Shown here: positions 1-8,730 of the stretch, one piece after another
How the letters are laid out: every line of letters begins with the position of its first letter
Numbering within the stretch: position 1 is the first letter of the stretch
Assembly (NCBI GenBank): GCA_945862385.1
Contig: CAMAXV010000004.1
Coordinates: 168,943 to 232,942 of the forward strand
DNA from: Chitinophaga pinensis
Lineage (GTDB): Bacteria; Bacteroidota; Bacteroidia; Chitinophagales; Chitinophagaceae
DNA: 64,000 nt
Direction of reading: 5' to 3'
Program-made: the position numbers and the translations under genes
Notes under the pieces: model-generated
What the model was told of the DNA's origin: nothing
Database searches by the model: none
Seen by the model: the letters and a program-made list of their open reading frames with translations, nothing else

Positions 1-354
1 CCATTTATTGAAGAACGGATAGATGATTTCCTGAGAAGAAAACTTAGTGAGGTATTTCCCATAATATCCATGTTTATTGGAGACAGTACGATTAATCAGC
101 TGAAAACCATATTTATGGAAGAATTAAAAGGAATATTTCCAGAAATGATCAAAAAATACATGCAAAATCTGGAATCAGAAATGAATCTTGAACAAATGGT
201 TACAGCAAAGGTTGCAACATTTTCAAGCGAAAAAATGGAATCAATCCTCAATCAGATTATGACTAAAGAATTCAAATTTGTCGAAATCATTGGAGGTGTT
301 TTAGGATTTTTGATAGGAATTATGCAAATAATCTTAACAATTATAACTTCCTGA
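1..354 (+). CDS. DUF445 family membrane protein, C-terminal part (cut by window edge)
   Basis: The reading frame is open from the first base, so this is the end of a longer gene whose start lies outside the window; the ATG at 70 is internal. The visible 117 residues end in a hydrophobic segment (IGGVLGFLIGIMQIILTII), as expected for the terminal transmembrane helix of DUF445 proteins. The pattern PFIEERIDDFL followed by ISMFIGDSTINQLKTIF and a long amphipathic helix fits the family. DUF445 proteins are membrane-anchored and of unknown biochemical role. No terminator is obvious after the stop. Confidence 0.7.
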   Translation, partial: PFIEERIDDFLRRKLSEVFPIISMFIGDSTINQLKTIFMEELKGIFPEMIKKYMQNLESEMNLEQMVTAKVATFSSEKMESILNQIMTKEFKFVEIIGGVLGFLIGIMQIILTIITS

Positions 355-362
355 ACTTAAAC

Positions 363-441
363 GCATCTAAATTGTTTAACCTTTTCTTTAGATATCAGCC
401 GAAAGAACTTTTTTCTTCAGGCATCTAAATTTTAAACCCCT
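363..441 (+). repeat. Imperfect direct repeat upstream of the TonB-dependent receptor
   Basis: GCATCTAAATT occurs at 363-373 and again at 421-431. Similar TTTAACC/TTAAACCCC plus CTTTTC sequence follows each copy. The copies are 58 bases apart and the second ends just before the ATG at 446. This could be a duplicated regulatory site or chance in AT-rich DNA. Confidence 0.35.
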
Positions 442-445
442 TTTC

Positions 446-3097
446 ATGCAAAAATTTTTCATCTTATTCCTATCCCTATTTTCATTTACAGTACAGGCAC
501 AAAATCCAACCGGAGGCAGACCTAATACGGGAGGAAATGCACAGAATATGAATATAGGAAGATTTTATGGTAGGATTATGGATGCCAGTACCAATAAAAG
601 TGTTCAGTCTGCATCTGTACAATTGATCCAAACAAGAGTTGATTCAGCTACCAAACAAAAGAAAGATGTTGTATTGAGCGGACAACTTACCAAAGGCAAT
701 GGTGATTTCAGTCTTGAAAACTTGCCTTTATTCGGACAGTTCAGGTTAAAAGTAACTGCTATAGGTTTTCTTACTCTTGAAATTCCGGTTAAATTTGATA
801 TAGCCAAGGGTGGAGATTTTTCGAAAATAATGAGTAATGCAGATGTTGACCTTGGAAATATTAAATTGGAGGTAGACGCCAAGCAACTGGAAGAAGTAAA
901 AGTTGTAGGAACCAAGCCATTTATGCAGATGGGAGTGGATAGAAAAATTTTCAATGTTGAAAAAAACCTAGTCTCAACAGGACAAACTGCATCTGAAATG
1001 ATGAGAAATATTCCTGGTGTAGACGTTGATATTGATGGCAATGTATCACTCAGAAACTCCTCTCCTACTATTTTTGTAGATGGCAGGCCAACTAATTTAA
1101 CACTTGATCAAATCCCTTCTGATGCAATTCAAAGTGTAGAATTGATTACAAATCCTTCTGCCAAATTTGATGCTTCGGGAGGTATGTCAGGTATTATTAA
1201 TATTGTGTTGAAAAAGAACAGAAAGGCCGGATATAACGGGAATATCAGAAGTGGAATTGATTCAAGGGGAATGCCTAATCTGGGTGGTGATATAAATGTC
1301 AAGCAGGATAAGGTTAATCTCTTTGCCAGTTCAATGTATAATCAGAGAAAATCAATTGGAGAGGGACAGTCATTAAGAGAGGAATTCTTCAGCGTTCCCA
1401 CAATACGCTATGACCAAAGCAATAATCCCATTAGCAAAGGTTTCTTTAATTTCAACAGAGCTGGCCTTGACTACTTTGCAGATAACAGGAATACCTTCAC
1501 ACTTTCAGGTAGTTTTGTTAATGGAAAGTTTGATAACAGTGACCTGTTGGCCATTTTAACTGATACTTTATACAATACTGGCACAAAATCTATTCGCTCT
1601 GAACGGGAAACAAGCTCTTCATTCAATTTTAACAATTATGGAGCAGCCTTAGGGTACAAACACCTGTTTAGTAAAAAAGGAATGGAACTTACTGCCGATG
1701 CGAATTATAACAAAAGTAATAACATAAGTTCTGGTGGTTTCCAAACGCAGTATTTTGACTTGTCCAATACCCCTAAAGGAGGCTTAATAGATCAGAAACA
1801 AACTGGAAAAGGAGGAAACTCTTTCTATACTATACAAACCGACTTTACAAATCCTTTATCTGAAAACTCAAAACTGGAGCTCGGTGCTCGCATTGCAATC
1901 AGAGATTTCCAAAGCGAAAACCTAAACTATATTTATAATATTGCTTTCGGTGATTACATTCCCATCACTTCAATCAATGCAAATTATAAGTTTAATGATA
2001 AGGTTTTTGCGGCCTATGGAACCTATTCTAATGTTATTGGCAAAAAAACAAACTATCAACTTGGATTAAGAGCAGAAAGCTCCGTTTATAAAGGACTACT
2101 ACTCACAAACGGAAGCAGCTTTGGAAATAACTATCCCTTAAGCCTTTTTCCAAGTATAAATTTCACCCATCAGATTGATCAGACACAGGATTTACAATTC
2201 AGTCTGGCACGAAAAATCAACAGGCCCAATTTCTTCCAGATCCTGCCTTTTGTAGATTACACAGATTCTTTGAATATCAGCAGGGGTAACCCAGACCTGA
2301 TTCCTGAGTTCACAAACTCAGTTGAAATGAATTACCAGAAATCTTTCAAGGGAAGTCACAGTATTTTCTTTTCAGCCTATTTCAAACAAACTGATAACCT
2401 TATCACCAGATATCAAATAAAGGAAGCAAGTTCAACACCTGGTAAGGATATCCTGATAAATACATTTATAAACGCCAACAGCAGTCAGGCTTATGGTCTT
2501 GAGTTCACTGCCAGAAATCCACTTACCAAATGGCTGGAAGCGACAACAAATCTCAATTTTTTTAATTCTTCCATCAACAGCAGCAACCTTCAAGTTGATC
2601 TAAACAATTCACTTTGGAGTTTTTTCGGAAAACTTAACCTCAGTATCAAGATGCCTGCCAATTTTTCATTACAACTTGCCGCAGATTACAGGAGCAAGTC
2701 GATTCTCCCACAAAACGGATCAGGCGGCGGTGGATTTGGCGGTGGCGGTGGCGGAAGAAGTGGTGGCGGAGGCGGCTGGGGTGGATTTACGCAAACCACG
2801 GCTCAAGGCTATGTGAACCCCAATTATGGTTTTGAATTTGCACTTAAAAAAGATTTCTTGAAAGAAAAAAGAGGATCACTGACTTTAAGTATGAATGATA
2901 TTTTCAAGACTAAAGTTTACGGATCATATTCAGAATCTAATTTCTTTACACAAACTAACTCCAGGAGAAGAGACTGGCAGGTATTTAGGTTGAACTTCAA
3001 CTATAGATTTGGAAAAGTAGATGCCTCACTTTTCAAACGAAAAAATACAAGAAGTGGTCAGGATGGAATGAATGAGGGAATGCAAATGCAGCAATGA
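446..3097 (+). CDS. TonB-dependent outer-membrane receptor (outer membrane beta-barrel family)
   Basis: This 883-aa protein starts with a signal peptide (MQKFFILFLSLFSFTVQAQ). A CarboxypepD_reg-like beta-sandwich follows at about residues 38-140, then a plug domain at about 155-260 (SLRNSSPTIFVDGRPTNL), then a large beta-barrel. A glycine-rich stretch at residues 758-781 sits in what should be an extracellular loop near the C-terminus, which is common in this phylum. Such receptors import substrates or anchor surface complexes using TonB energy; the substrate cannot be read from sequence. The gene stands alone, with no SusD partner, and converges on pcm across a shared terminator. Confidence 0.88.
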   Translation: MQKFFILFLSLFSFTVQAQNPTGGRPNTGGNAQNMNIGRFYGRIMDASTNKSVQSASVQLIQTRVDSATKQKKDVVLSGQLTKGNGDFSLENLPLFGQFRLKVTAIGFLTLEIPVKFDIAKGGDFSKIMSNADVDLGNIKLEVDAKQLEEVKVVGTKPFMQMGVDRKIFNVEKNLVSTGQTASEMMRNIPGVDVDIDGNVSLRNSSPTIFVDGRPTNLTLDQIPSDAIQSVELITNPSAKFDASGGMSGIINIVLKKNRKAGYNGNIRSGIDSRGMPNLGGDINVKQDKVNLFASSMYNQRKSIGEGQSLREEFFSVPTIRYDQSNNPISKGFFNFNRAGLDYFADNRNTFTLSGSFVNGKFDNSDLLAILTDTLYNTGTKSIRSERETSSSFNFNNYGAALGYKHLFSKKGMELTADANYNKSNNISSGGFQTQYFDLSNTPKGGLIDQKQTGKGGNSFYTIQTDFTNPLSENSKLELGARIAIRDFQSENLNYIYNIAFGDYIPITSINANYKFNDKVFAAYGTYSNVIGKKTNYQLGLRAESSVYKGLLLTNGSSFGNNYPLSLFPSINFTHQIDQTQDLQFSLARKINRPNFFQILPFVDYTDSLNISRGNPDLIPEFTNSVEMNYQKSFKGSHSIFFSAYFKQTDNLITRYQIKEASSTPGKDILINTFINANSSQAYGLEFTARNPLTKWLEATTNLNFFNSSINSSNLQVDLNNSLWSFFGKLNLSIKMPANFSLQLAADYRSKSILPQNGSGGGGFGGGGGGRSGGGGGWGGFTQTTAQGYVNPNYGFEFALKKDFLKEKRGSLTLSMNDIFKTKVYGSYSESNFFTQTNSRRRDWQVFRLNFNYRFGKVDASLFKRKNTRSGQDGMNEGMQMQQ

Positions 3098-3101
3098 CCT
3101 T

Positions 3102-3135
3102 AAAAAAGCCGCTTTTAAAAGAGCGGCTTTTTTTT
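3102..3135. terminator. Bidirectional intrinsic terminator
   Basis: GCCGCT (3108-3113) pairs with AGCGGC (3122-3127). The stem is flanked by an A-run on the left and a T-run (3128-3135) on the right, so it can end transcripts from the receptor gene and from pcm on the other strand. Confidence 0.85.
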
Positions 3136-3790
3136 ATCCATTTTTTCCGGAGAGCATTGGCACAAATGAGAATGCATCGAAACGCTCTTCTTTTGTGGTA
3201 AATTCATCTACCCTTGTAATCCTATACATAATTTGTATATCTCCTTCGTTGAGGGGTAAAACCATTAATCCACCTATTTTTAACTGTTTAATCAGTTTTT
3301 CCGGAATAAATGGTGCTGCAGCTGTAATAATTATTTTATCGAATGGCGCATATGTTGGAAGTCCTTCAAAACCATCTCCATAAAAGCGCAATAAGGCGGG
3401 ATACTTACTGAGATATTTGAAGTTTTTTTTCTCTTCAAATAATTTTTTTTGCCTTTCAATAGTATAAACCCTGGCTTTCATCTCAATCAAAACACTTGCC
3501 TGATAAGCACTACCAGTTCCCACTTCAAGTACTTTCTCAAATGGTTTAACCTGAAGTAACTGTGTTTGGTAGGCCACAGTATAGGGTTGTGAAATAGTCT
3601 GGTCTTCTCCAATTGGAAATGCACGATCCTCATAAGCATGGCGCTCGAAAGCTGAATCCAGGAAATAATGTCTCGGAACATTGTTTATAGCTTGCAAAAC
3701 AAACTCATCAGTTATTCCTTTATCCCTGATCTGATCCACCAATTTCTTTCTTAACCCCTTATGCAGGTAGCTGTCTTCAAAATTACGCAT
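3134..3790 (-). CDS. pcm: Protein-L-isoaspartate O-methyltransferase
   Basis: This 218-aa enzyme is expected to methylate isoaspartyl residues with S-adenosylmethionine and so start repair of age-damaged proteins in the cytoplasm. The SAM-binding motif I is clear (VLEVGTGSAYQ, residues 87-97), and the family signature block lies upstream (RAFPIGEDQTISQPY, residues 56-70). Length matches the family. It starts at an ATG 21 bases after the phosphohexomutase stop, so the two probably share a transcript. Confidence 0.93.
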   Translation of the reverse strand: MRNFEDSYLHKGLRKKLVDQIRDKGITDEFVLQAINNVPRHYFLDSAFERHAYEDRAFPIGEDQTISQPYTVAYQTQLLQVKPFEKVLEVGTGSAYQASVLIEMKARVYTIERQKKLFEEKKNFKYLSKYPALLRFYGDGFEGLPTYAPFDKIIITAAAPFIPEKLIKQLKIGGLMVLPLNEGDIQIMYRITRVDEFTTKEERFDAFSFVPMLSGKNG

Positions 3791-3811
3791 GTACTTTTTA
3801 CTTCTAATAAA

Positions 3812-5539
3812 TCAATTTAACCCCAGATCAGCGATAATATGATTGATTTTTTGGCCCAACGCTTCATAAGCCACATCAAAATCAGCAGTATCAGTAAGTT
3901 TTCCTTGTACACTGAAGTAAAACTTTATTTTAGGTTCAGTTCCTGAAGGTCTGGCACTTACTTTACTTCCATCTGCAAGAATAAACTGCAAGACATTACT
4001 CTTTGGAAGTTCTATGGTACAGATTTGTCCGTTTGTCAAATCCCGTGCCTCTCTTTTCTCGTAGTCCAATAAAGAAGTTACAGCAACACCACCGAGAACA
4101 GATGGAGGATTTGTACGATAACGATCCATCATTTCAGCAATTTGTTGCTGACCATCCATTCCCTTTTTTGTTATGGAAATGAGGTGTTCTCTGAATAATC
4201 CATGCTGGCTATACAAATCAATAAGCTTGGAAAATAGTGACTGACCTTTGTTCTTCTCATAGGCAGCCATTTCACATAACAAGGCTACTGCACTAACAGC
4301 ATCCTTATCACGAAGCTGACTACCAATCATCAATCCATAAGATTCCTCTCCACCAATGACATAATTTTCATTGGATTCTTTTTCTTTGATTAATTCTGCA
4401 ATCCATTTAAATCCTGTCAATACGTTGTAACATTTGATATTGCTATGGGCTGCTATGATATCTATCAAGTCGGTAGTAACAATCGTTTTAACCACCATGT
4501 CGTTTTCCTGAGCAATTCCTTTTTCTTTTCTTGCCTCTATCAGATAATTGAACGCCAGAACCGCAGTCTGGTTTCCATTGAGCAATACCCATTTACCATG
4601 GTTATCTTTTACACCCACTCCTACCCTGTCTGCGTCAGGATCTGTTCCCAAAAGTATATCTGCATCAAGTTCTTCGGCCTTCTTAAGTCCTATACTCATC
4701 GCCTCTGCTTCTTCGGGATTGGGATAGACTACAGTTGGGAAATTTCCATCCGGAACAGATTGTTCATCTACTATGTGAACATTTTCAAAACCAAATGCCT
4801 GGAGTACTTTTGGTACCAATACTATACCTGTTCCGTGTATTGGGGTATATACGATTTTAAGATTTTTTTGATTCGAAATTATATCTGGATATACGCTCAG
4901 GCTTTTCACCATCTCTATGTATTGATTATCCAGCTTATCATCAATCAGGTGAATATTTTGCTCTCCTCCATTCCACTTTACATCTTCAACACGGAGAATT
5001 TTTTCTACTTCCGCAATCACATTTTTGTCATGTGGCGGAACAAGCTGACCGCCATCATTAAAATAGGCTTTGTACCCATTATATTCCTTTGGATTGTGTG
5101 AAGCAGTACATACAACCCCGCCATGACAATGCAATTCTCTTATTGTAAATGAAAGTTCAGGTGTTGGTCTGAGTGCAGAAAATAAATAAACCTGAATGCC
5201 ATTGGCAGCCATAACATTTGCAGTTATTTCAGCAAATGTTCTGCTGTTATTCCTGCTGTCATGCGCAATGGCAACCCTTAATTGTTCATTAGGAAAGGTT
5301 CGTATGAGATAATTTGCAAAACCTTGTGTAGCCATTCCAATCGTATACTTGTTTATACGGTTGGTTCCCACCCCCATAATACCACGCAATCCGCCAGTTC
5401 CAAATTCTAAGTTTTTATAGAAAGAATCAGTTAATTCAACACTATTTTCAGTTTGCATTTTAATAATAGCATTCTTTGTATCAGTATCATAACTTCCGCT
5501 TAACCAGGCTTGCACTCTTTCTTGAATCAAGTGTTCCAT
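3812..5539 (-). CDS. Phospho-sugar mutase (phosphoglucomutase/phosphomannomutase)
   Basis: This 575-aa member of the alpha-D-phosphohexomutase family interconverts 1- and 6-phosphorylated hexoses. The catalytic phosphoserine loop TASHNPKEYNGYK has Ser147. The metal-binding loop is DPDADR (300-305), the sugar-binding loop is GGEESYG (396-402), and the phosphate-binding loop RPSGTEPKIKF lies near the C-terminus. All four sites are intact. The long form resembles PGM2-like mutases of Bacteroidota; glucose versus mannose specificity is not decidable. It precedes pcm with a short gap. Confidence 0.93.
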   Translation of the reverse strand: MEHLIQERVQAWLSGSYDTDTKNAIIKMQTENSVELTDSFYKNLEFGTGGLRGIMGVGTNRINKYTIGMATQGFANYLIRTFPNEQLRVAIAHDSRNNSRTFAEITANVMAANGIQVYLFSALRPTPELSFTIRELHCHGGVVCTASHNPKEYNGYKAYFNDGGQLVPPHDKNVIAEVEKILRVEDVKWNGGEQNIHLIDDKLDNQYIEMVKSLSVYPDIISNQKNLKIVYTPIHGTGIVLVPKVLQAFGFENVHIVDEQSVPDGNFPTVVYPNPEEAEAMSIGLKKAEELDADILLGTDPDADRVGVGVKDNHGKWVLLNGNQTAVLAFNYLIEARKEKGIAQENDMVVKTIVTTDLIDIIAAHSNIKCYNVLTGFKWIAELIKEKESNENYVIGGEESYGLMIGSQLRDKDAVSAVALLCEMAAYEKNKGQSLFSKLIDLYSQHGLFREHLISITKKGMDGQQQIAEMMDRYRTNPPSVLGGVAVTSLLDYEKREARDLTNGQICTIELPKSNVLQFILADGSKVSARPSGTEPKIKFYFSVQGKLTDTADFDVAYEALGQKINHIIADLGLN

Positions 5540-5577
5540 ATAGACTTATTTATACAAACTTAATAAAGAGATATGGA

Positions 5578-5608
5578 ATTGCGACTTACATTGCTTTGAA
5601 TATCTTTG
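5578..5608 (+). promoter_or_regulatory. Bacteroidota-type promoter for the DUF2279 gene
   Basis: ATTG (5578-5581), 19 bases, then TATCTTTG (5601-5608) match the -33/-7 pattern TTTG-N19-TAnnTTTG with one mismatch. The GTG start lies 6 bases downstream of the final G. Confidence 0.7.
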
Positions 5609-5613
5609 TGTAA

Positions 5614-6543
5614 GTGAAAAAAGTCTGTCTGATAATACTCGTTTTCTGTCTTAATCAGCTTCATGCCCAGCTTCCTCAAAAACTGGACGTGAGCGGCGAT
5701 AGTTCCTTCAAAAAGAGAAAATGGGTCTTGGGAAGTGTTCAGGCATCACTCTGGGCCGGTTCTTTCCTGGCATTGAATAAAGCCTGGTATGCCAATTATC
5801 CTAAATCTCCTTTTCATTTTTATGACGACAGCAAAGAGTGGCTTCAAATGGATAAATTAGGTCATTCCTGGTCCACCTATCAAATAAGTCAACATACCAC
5901 CAAAATCTGGGAATGGGCAGGAACAGATCATCAACAATCAGTTTTAATAGGAAGCCTTAGTGGCATGGCTTACCTGAGTGTCATTGAAATCCTGGATGGG
6001 TATTCAGACAAATGGGGATTTAGTGGATACGATGTTCTGGCCAATGCCGCCGGTGCCGGGTTATTTGCATTTCAGGAATTAGGATGGAAAGAGCAACGCA
6101 TTCAGATGAAGTTATCTTATCTCCCCGTCAAATACGGAAATCTTGCTAACAGAGCAGATGATTTATTCGGAGATGGTTCTGTTGAAAAGGTTTTAAAGGA
6201 TTACAACGGACAAACTTACTGGCTTTCTGCGAATATCAAATCATTCTTCCCCAATTCAGATGTTCCCTCCTGGCTCAATATAGCAGTTGGTTATGGTGCA
6301 AAAACAATGCTTGGGGGCTATGAAAACAAATGGCATGATGGCAATGGAAACCTGGTAACCAGATTTGATATAAAAAGAGTCAGACGTTATCACCTTTCAT
6401 TAGATATTGACCTGACCAAGATTAAAGTGAAAAACAAAAAGATTGCAACCCTGTTTTCCCTGTTTAATGTACTCAAGATTCCGGCTCCTTCATTTGAAAT
6501 CAGGAGTGATGGCCGATTTAAATTTCATCCCCTGTATTATTAA
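5614..6543 (+). CDS. DUF2279 family protein, probably envelope-located
   Basis: This 309-aa protein begins at GTG and has a signal peptide (MKKVCLIILVFCLNQLHAQ). The MDKLGHSWSTYQ block with nearby tryptophans is typical of DUF2279 (YfiM-like) proteins, which are predicted periplasmic or outer-membrane proteins of unknown function. Hydrophobic stretches around ILIGSLSGMAYLSVIEIL and ANAAGAGLFAFQEL look membrane-associated. It is transcribed divergently from the phosphohexomutase gene. The start is supported by the promoter ending 6 bases upstream, which would give a nearly leaderless mRNA. Confidence 0.75.
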   Translation: MKKVCLIILVFCLNQLHAQLPQKLDVSGDSSFKKRKWVLGSVQASLWAGSFLALNKAWYANYPKSPFHFYDDSKEWLQMDKLGHSWSTYQISQHTTKIWEWAGTDHQQSVLIGSLSGMAYLSVIEILDGYSDKWGFSGYDVLANAAGAGLFAFQELGWKEQRIQMKLSYLPVKYGNLANRADDLFGDGSVEKVLKDYNGQTYWLSANIKSFFPNSDVPSWLNIAVGYGAKTMLGGYENKWHDGNGNLVTRFDIKRVRRYHLSLDIDLTKIKVKNKKIATLFSLFNVLKIPAPSFEIRSDGRFKFHPLYY

Positions 6544-6742
6544 GCGATATTTCGAAAATCCAATATTTAACAGCTAAAAGCAGGTCGTCAACTGTGTTGT
6601 TCCGCTTGAGAAATGAATACCTTCTGTCGTATCTTCGCCAACCAAACAGGGTATTAACTGTTCTATTATTGTAACAATATCTAAAAACAGGTAAATGCCA
6701 GGTTTTGTACTTAACTGAAATAATACTTCAATCTTCATCTAT

Positions 6743-7252
6743 ATGAAACTTGATTATCAGCAACTTATACCTGAAAATCTCAGTAAAAACACCAGAGTTT
6801 GGATCTATCAATCGAATAGACTTTTCACACTGAGTGAGGCGTTACAACTTGAAGAAGAATTAAAGAAGTTTAGTGAAAGCTGGCTCTCACACGGGGCAAG
6901 CGTTAATGCATCCTGTTTTCTATTTTTTGGTTATTTCATTATCCTGATGGCAGATGAAGCTGAGACAACGGTAAGTGGATGCAGTACTGACAGCTCCGTA
7001 AGATTTGTCAAAAACATTGAGCAAACATATAATGTATCCCTTTTTGACAGAACAAATCTTGCGTTTATTGTTAAAGACAAAATAGAATTGCTACCACTTT
7101 CTCAGGTAAATTATGCTTTCCAGAATGGATATATCGATGAGTCAACTTTGTTTTTTGACAATTCCATTCAGGATATTTCAGCTTTTAAGAGCAGATGGCT
7201 GATACCATTAGCTGATTCATGGCTGGGAAAAAGACTAAACAATAAAAATTAA
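6743..7252 (+). CDS. Conserved Bacteroidota protein of unknown function (often mislabelled ABC transporter ATPase)
   Basis: This 169-aa cytosolic protein has no signal peptide, membrane segment or Walker motifs. The blocks TRVWIYQSNRLFTLSEA, FSESWLSHG, SGCSTDSSVRF and SLFDRTNLAF recur in a single-domain family widespread in Bacteroidota. Database entries for that family frequently carry the name ABC transporter ATPase, which the sequence does not support. The function is unknown. It lies just upstream of miaB, whose promoter starts 10 bases after this stop. Confidence 0.7.
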   Translation: MKLDYQQLIPENLSKNTRVWIYQSNRLFTLSEALQLEEELKKFSESWLSHGASVNASCFLFFGYFIILMADEAETTVSGCSTDSSVRFVKNIEQTYNVSLFDRTNLAFIVKDKIELLPLSQVNYAFQNGYIDESTLFFDNSIQDISAFKSRWLIPLADSWLGKRLNNKN

Positions 7253-7261
7253 GAATGACAA

Positions 7262-7292
7262 TTTGTCACTCATTACCTTTTCATTAATTTTG
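7262..7292 (+). promoter_or_regulatory. Consensus Bacteroidota promoter for miaB
   Basis: TTTG (7262-7265), exactly 19 bases, then TAATTTTG (7285-7292) is a perfect match to the phylum consensus. The miaB ATG begins at 7297, where transcription itself should begin. Confidence 0.8.
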
Positions 7293-7296
7293 CAGC

Positions 7297-8721
7297 ATGT
7301 TAGATAATGTAAATAAAGTGATCGATGAATCTAGGCAGGGTGAAGCCTATGGTCAGGGCATCTTGAGTGAGGATAATGGGTACGCCAGGAGATTTTATAT
7401 TGAGAGTTATGGTTGCCAGATGAATTTCAGTGACAGTGAAATTGTTGCCTCAATCCTCAATAACAGTGGTTTTGGGGCAACCAGAAATATAGACGAGGCA
7501 GACCTTATCTTTTTAAATACCTGCTCTATACGTGAAAAAGCGGAACAAACGGTTCGTAAGCGCCTGACTGAATTTAAAAAAATAAAGCAGTCAAAACCGG
7601 ATATGCTGGTAGGTGTTCTGGGTTGCATGGCTGAACGCTTAAAAAGCAAATTGCTTGAGCAGGAAAAACTTGTAGATATTGTAGTTGGTCCAGATGCATA
7701 CAGAAGTCTTCCTATATTAATAGAAGAAGCGGGTTCAGGAACTAAGGCTGTCAACGTCTTGTTAAGCAGGGAGGAAACATATGCTGATATATCGCCTGTG
7801 AGACTTAATTCAAATGGTGTAACAGCCTTTGTCAGTATCATGCGCGGATGTAATAACATGTGTTCTTTTTGTGTTGTGCCCTTTACAAGGGGGAGGGAAA
7901 GAAGCAGGGACGTAAATTCCATAGAACAGGAATGCAGAGACCTTTGGGAAAATGGATATAAGGAGGTTACTTTACTTGGACAGAATGTAGACAGTTATTA
8001 TTGGGTAGATCCCATTAGTGAACAGGTCTTTAATTTTGCCAATTTGCTCGAAAGAATAGCCTTGATTAATCCAGAAATGAGGGTTCGGTTCAGTACCTCA
8101 CATCCAAAAGATATAACTGATGAGGTCTTACATGTCATGAAATCTTATGACAATATCTGTAAATACATACACCTTCCGCTTCAAAGTGGGTCGACCCGTA
8201 TACTTCAGTTGATGAACAGGCCGTATACCAAGGAGTGGTATAAAGCAAAAGTTTCCAGAATTAAGGAAATTATGCCAGATTGTGCCATTAGTGCTGATAT
8301 TATAGCAGGTTTTTGTACAGAAGAAGATCAGGATCATCAGGATACCCTTGAAGTCATGAAATTCAGTGGCTATGACTTCAGTTATATGTTTATATATTCA
8401 GAAAGGCCAGGAACATTGGCGGCTAAGAGATATTCTGATGATATTGAACCTGAAATAAAGCAAAAACGACTTGAAGAAATCGTGTTAATGCAAAATGAAT
8501 TATCATTTACCAGCAATAAAAAAGATCTTGGCAAGACTTTCAGGGTGTTAATTGAAGGAAACTCAAAACGCAGTGAATCCCATTGGATGGGTAGAAACAG
8601 TCAGAATAAAGTAATTGTTTTTCCAAAAATTGTCGGATCTACTTTAAAACCAGGAAGTTACACTTCAGTTTTAGTAGATAATTGTACCCAGGCAACCTTA
8701 CTTGGAACGATAATTGAGTAA
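7297..8721 (+). CDS. miaB: tRNA-2-methylthio-N6-dimethylallyladenosine synthase
   Basis: MiaB is a radical-SAM methylthiotransferase that adds a methylthio group to i6A37 of tRNAs reading UNN codons. The 474-aa protein has the N-terminal UPF0004 domain with auxiliary cluster cysteines 40, 76 and 110. The radical-SAM triad is CNNMCSFC (Cys185, 189, 192), followed by the [12 protein letters not shown] signature, and a TRAM domain sits at the C-terminus. It is the first gene of a plus-strand operon with the sigma-54 activator only 9 bases downstream. The ATG lies 4 bases after the -7 element. Confidence 0.96.
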   Translation: MLDNVNKVIDESRQGEAYGQGILSEDNGYARRFYIESYGCQMNFSDSEIVASILNNSGFGATRNIDEADLIFLNTCSIREKAEQTVRKRLTEFKKIKQSKPDMLVGVLGCMAERLKSKLLEQEKLVDIVVGPDAYRSLPILIEEAGSGTKAVNVLLSREETYADISPVRLNSNGVTAFVSIMRGCNNMCSFCVVPFTRGRERSRDVNSIEQECRDLWENGYKEVTLLGQNVDSYYWVDPISEQVFNFANLLERIALINPEMRVRFSTSHPKDITDEVLHVMKSYDNICKYIHLPLQSGSTRILQLMNRPYTKEWYKAKVSRIKEIMPDCAISADIIAGFCTEEDQDHQDTLEVMKFSGYDFSYMFIYSERPGTLAAKRYSDDIEPEIKQKRLEEIVLMQNELSFTSNKKDLGKTFRVLIEGNSKRSESHWMGRNSQNKVIVFPKIVGSTLKPGSYTSVLVDNCTQATLLGTIIE

Positions 8722-8730
8722 ATATAAAGG

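Noticed and set aside
604..1041. 145-codon minus-strand open frame
   Set aside because: It is a shadow of the plug region of the TonB-dependent receptor and resembles no family.
3072..3383. 103-codon plus-strand open frame after the receptor
   Set aside because: It crosses the terminator and is antisense to pcm.
4445..5101. 218-codon plus-strand open frame
   Set aside because: It is antisense to the conserved phosphohexomutase gene and its translation is rich in Tyr, Ile, Phe and Cys as expected from a shadow frame.
6667..6679. Palindrome TATTGT-A-ACAATA upstream of the small conserved gene
   Set aside because: It is too short and AT-rich to separate from chance; no second copy or adjacent promoter was found.
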